From DATKQI01 sp035532755 (GTDB taxonomy: Bacteria; Pseudomonadota; Alphaproteobacteria; Acetobacterales; Acetobacteraceae), in assembly GCA_035532755.1 (NCBI GenBank), contig DATKQI010000086.1, positions 1 through 7,019 of the forward strand: a stretch of 7,019 nt of DNA. Reading direction: 5' to 3'. A model generated the notes under the pieces. It was given only the letters and a program-made list of their open reading frames with translations. It did not search any database and had not been told where the DNA came from. A program made the position numbers and the translations under genes. This document shows, piece by piece, positions 6,630-7,019 of this stretch (positions are counted from its first letter, which is position 1; every line of letters begins with the position of its first letter).

Positions 6630-7019
6630 ATGTTCATGGCTGCATTCTTTCGGGATCTCGGGCGGGTGGCCCCGGAGACCACACGCCGGCACATCCCGTT
6701 GTGGCTGGCGGCGGCCTGCCTCGCCATCGGGTTCGCCGGAAGCGCGCGCGCGCAACAGCCCGCACAAGTCTCCCCATACCCGCCGGCGGTCGCCGCGATC
6801 ACTCCCGCGATCTGCCCTCCGGCCGGAAGCCGGGTGGAGGAGAACATCGGGATCACTCTGACGTATCTCGGCACGGTCCCGGGCCATCCCGATCTCTGTC
6901 GCGAGCAGCGCGGGCAGGCGGTCGGCGACTATTATTACGGCGTGTGGATGACGAGCTGGCCGGGCGCGAGCGAGGCGAAGCTGGCTCTCCGGCGCGTGAT
7001 CTTCGGGCCGCCGGGCACC
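6630..7019 (+). CDS. Probable exported protein of unknown function (3' end outside window)
   Basis: The frame is open to the last base of the window (130 codons from ATG 6630). An in-frame ATG at 6594 would add 12 residues, but GGAAGGA at 6613-6619 fits 6630. The N-terminus looks like a signal peptide: a basic region ending TTRRH, a hydrophobic core PLWLAAACLAIGFAG, and an AxA site SARA followed by QQ (predicted cleavage after residue 41). The n-region is long, and TRRHI loosely resembles a twin-arginine motif, but Sec export is equally possible. The mature part starts with a Pro/Ala-rich stretch, then contains two cysteines (in AICPP and DLCREQ) and a GDYYYGVWMTSWPG segment. I do not recognise a family. 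Third codon positions are mostly G or C, supporting real coding. The gene is divergent from the racemase gene. Confidence 0.7.
   Translation, partial: MFMAAFFRDLGRVAPETTRRHIPLWLAAACLAIGFAGSARAQQPAQVSPYPPAVAAITPAICPPAGSRVEENIGITLTYLGTVPGHPDLCREQRGQAVGDYYYGVWMTSWPGASEAKLALRRVIFGPPGT

Noticed and set aside
6537..6887. Minus-strand open frames of 116 and 99 codons (the latter at 6575-6874) opposite the exported-protein gene
   Set aside because: Neither has a recognisable motif; the plus-strand frame has a good Shine-Dalgarno, a signal peptide and G/C-ending codons. Not fully excluded.

Overview
The window looks like chromosomal DNA from a GC-rich alphaproteobacterium, most plausibly Acetobacteraceae/Rhodospirillales. 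That placement rests on the strong G/C preference at third codon positions and on the gene order dgt - argS - SPOR protein - nagZ - M50 protease - scpA, a housekeeping arrangement I associate with this group. It is an inference from gene content and composition, not from a marker-gene comparison.

Bases 2-5698 (+ strand) hold one compact gene string: the C-terminal half of a dGTPase-like HD hydrolase (dgt), complete argS, a single-pass membrane protein with a C-terminal SPOR domain, nagZ, a site-2-protease-like M50 membrane metalloprotease, and scpA. Gaps are 4, 2 and 21 nt, followed by overlaps of 4 and 8 nt. This strongly suggests one polycistronic, translationally coupled unit. Its themes are nucleotide hygiene, translation, peptidoglycan remodelling and recycling (SPOR + NagZ), membrane proteolysis and chromosome segregation.

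At 5699 the conserved order breaks. Where scpB (and often tatABC) would be expected, a convergent gene on the minus strand (5714-6478) encodes an Asp/Glu-racemase-superfamily protein with the two characteristic cysteines. It is separated from scpA by only 15 nt.

Upstream of the racemase lies a roughly 150-nt divergent intergenic region. It contains a nested inverted repeat next to a good Shine-Dalgarno sequence. This leads into a + strand gene, cut by the window end, for a probable exported protein of unknown function with a clear signal peptide.

I see no insertion sequence, phage gene, CRISPR array, tRNA or rRNA. Most of the window is ordinary housekeeping sequence. The points worth a second look are the scpA/racemase junction, the structured leader at 6574-6613, the unrecognised exported protein and the M50 protease embedded between nagZ and scpA. 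I found no convincing evidence of a wholly new multi-gene system.
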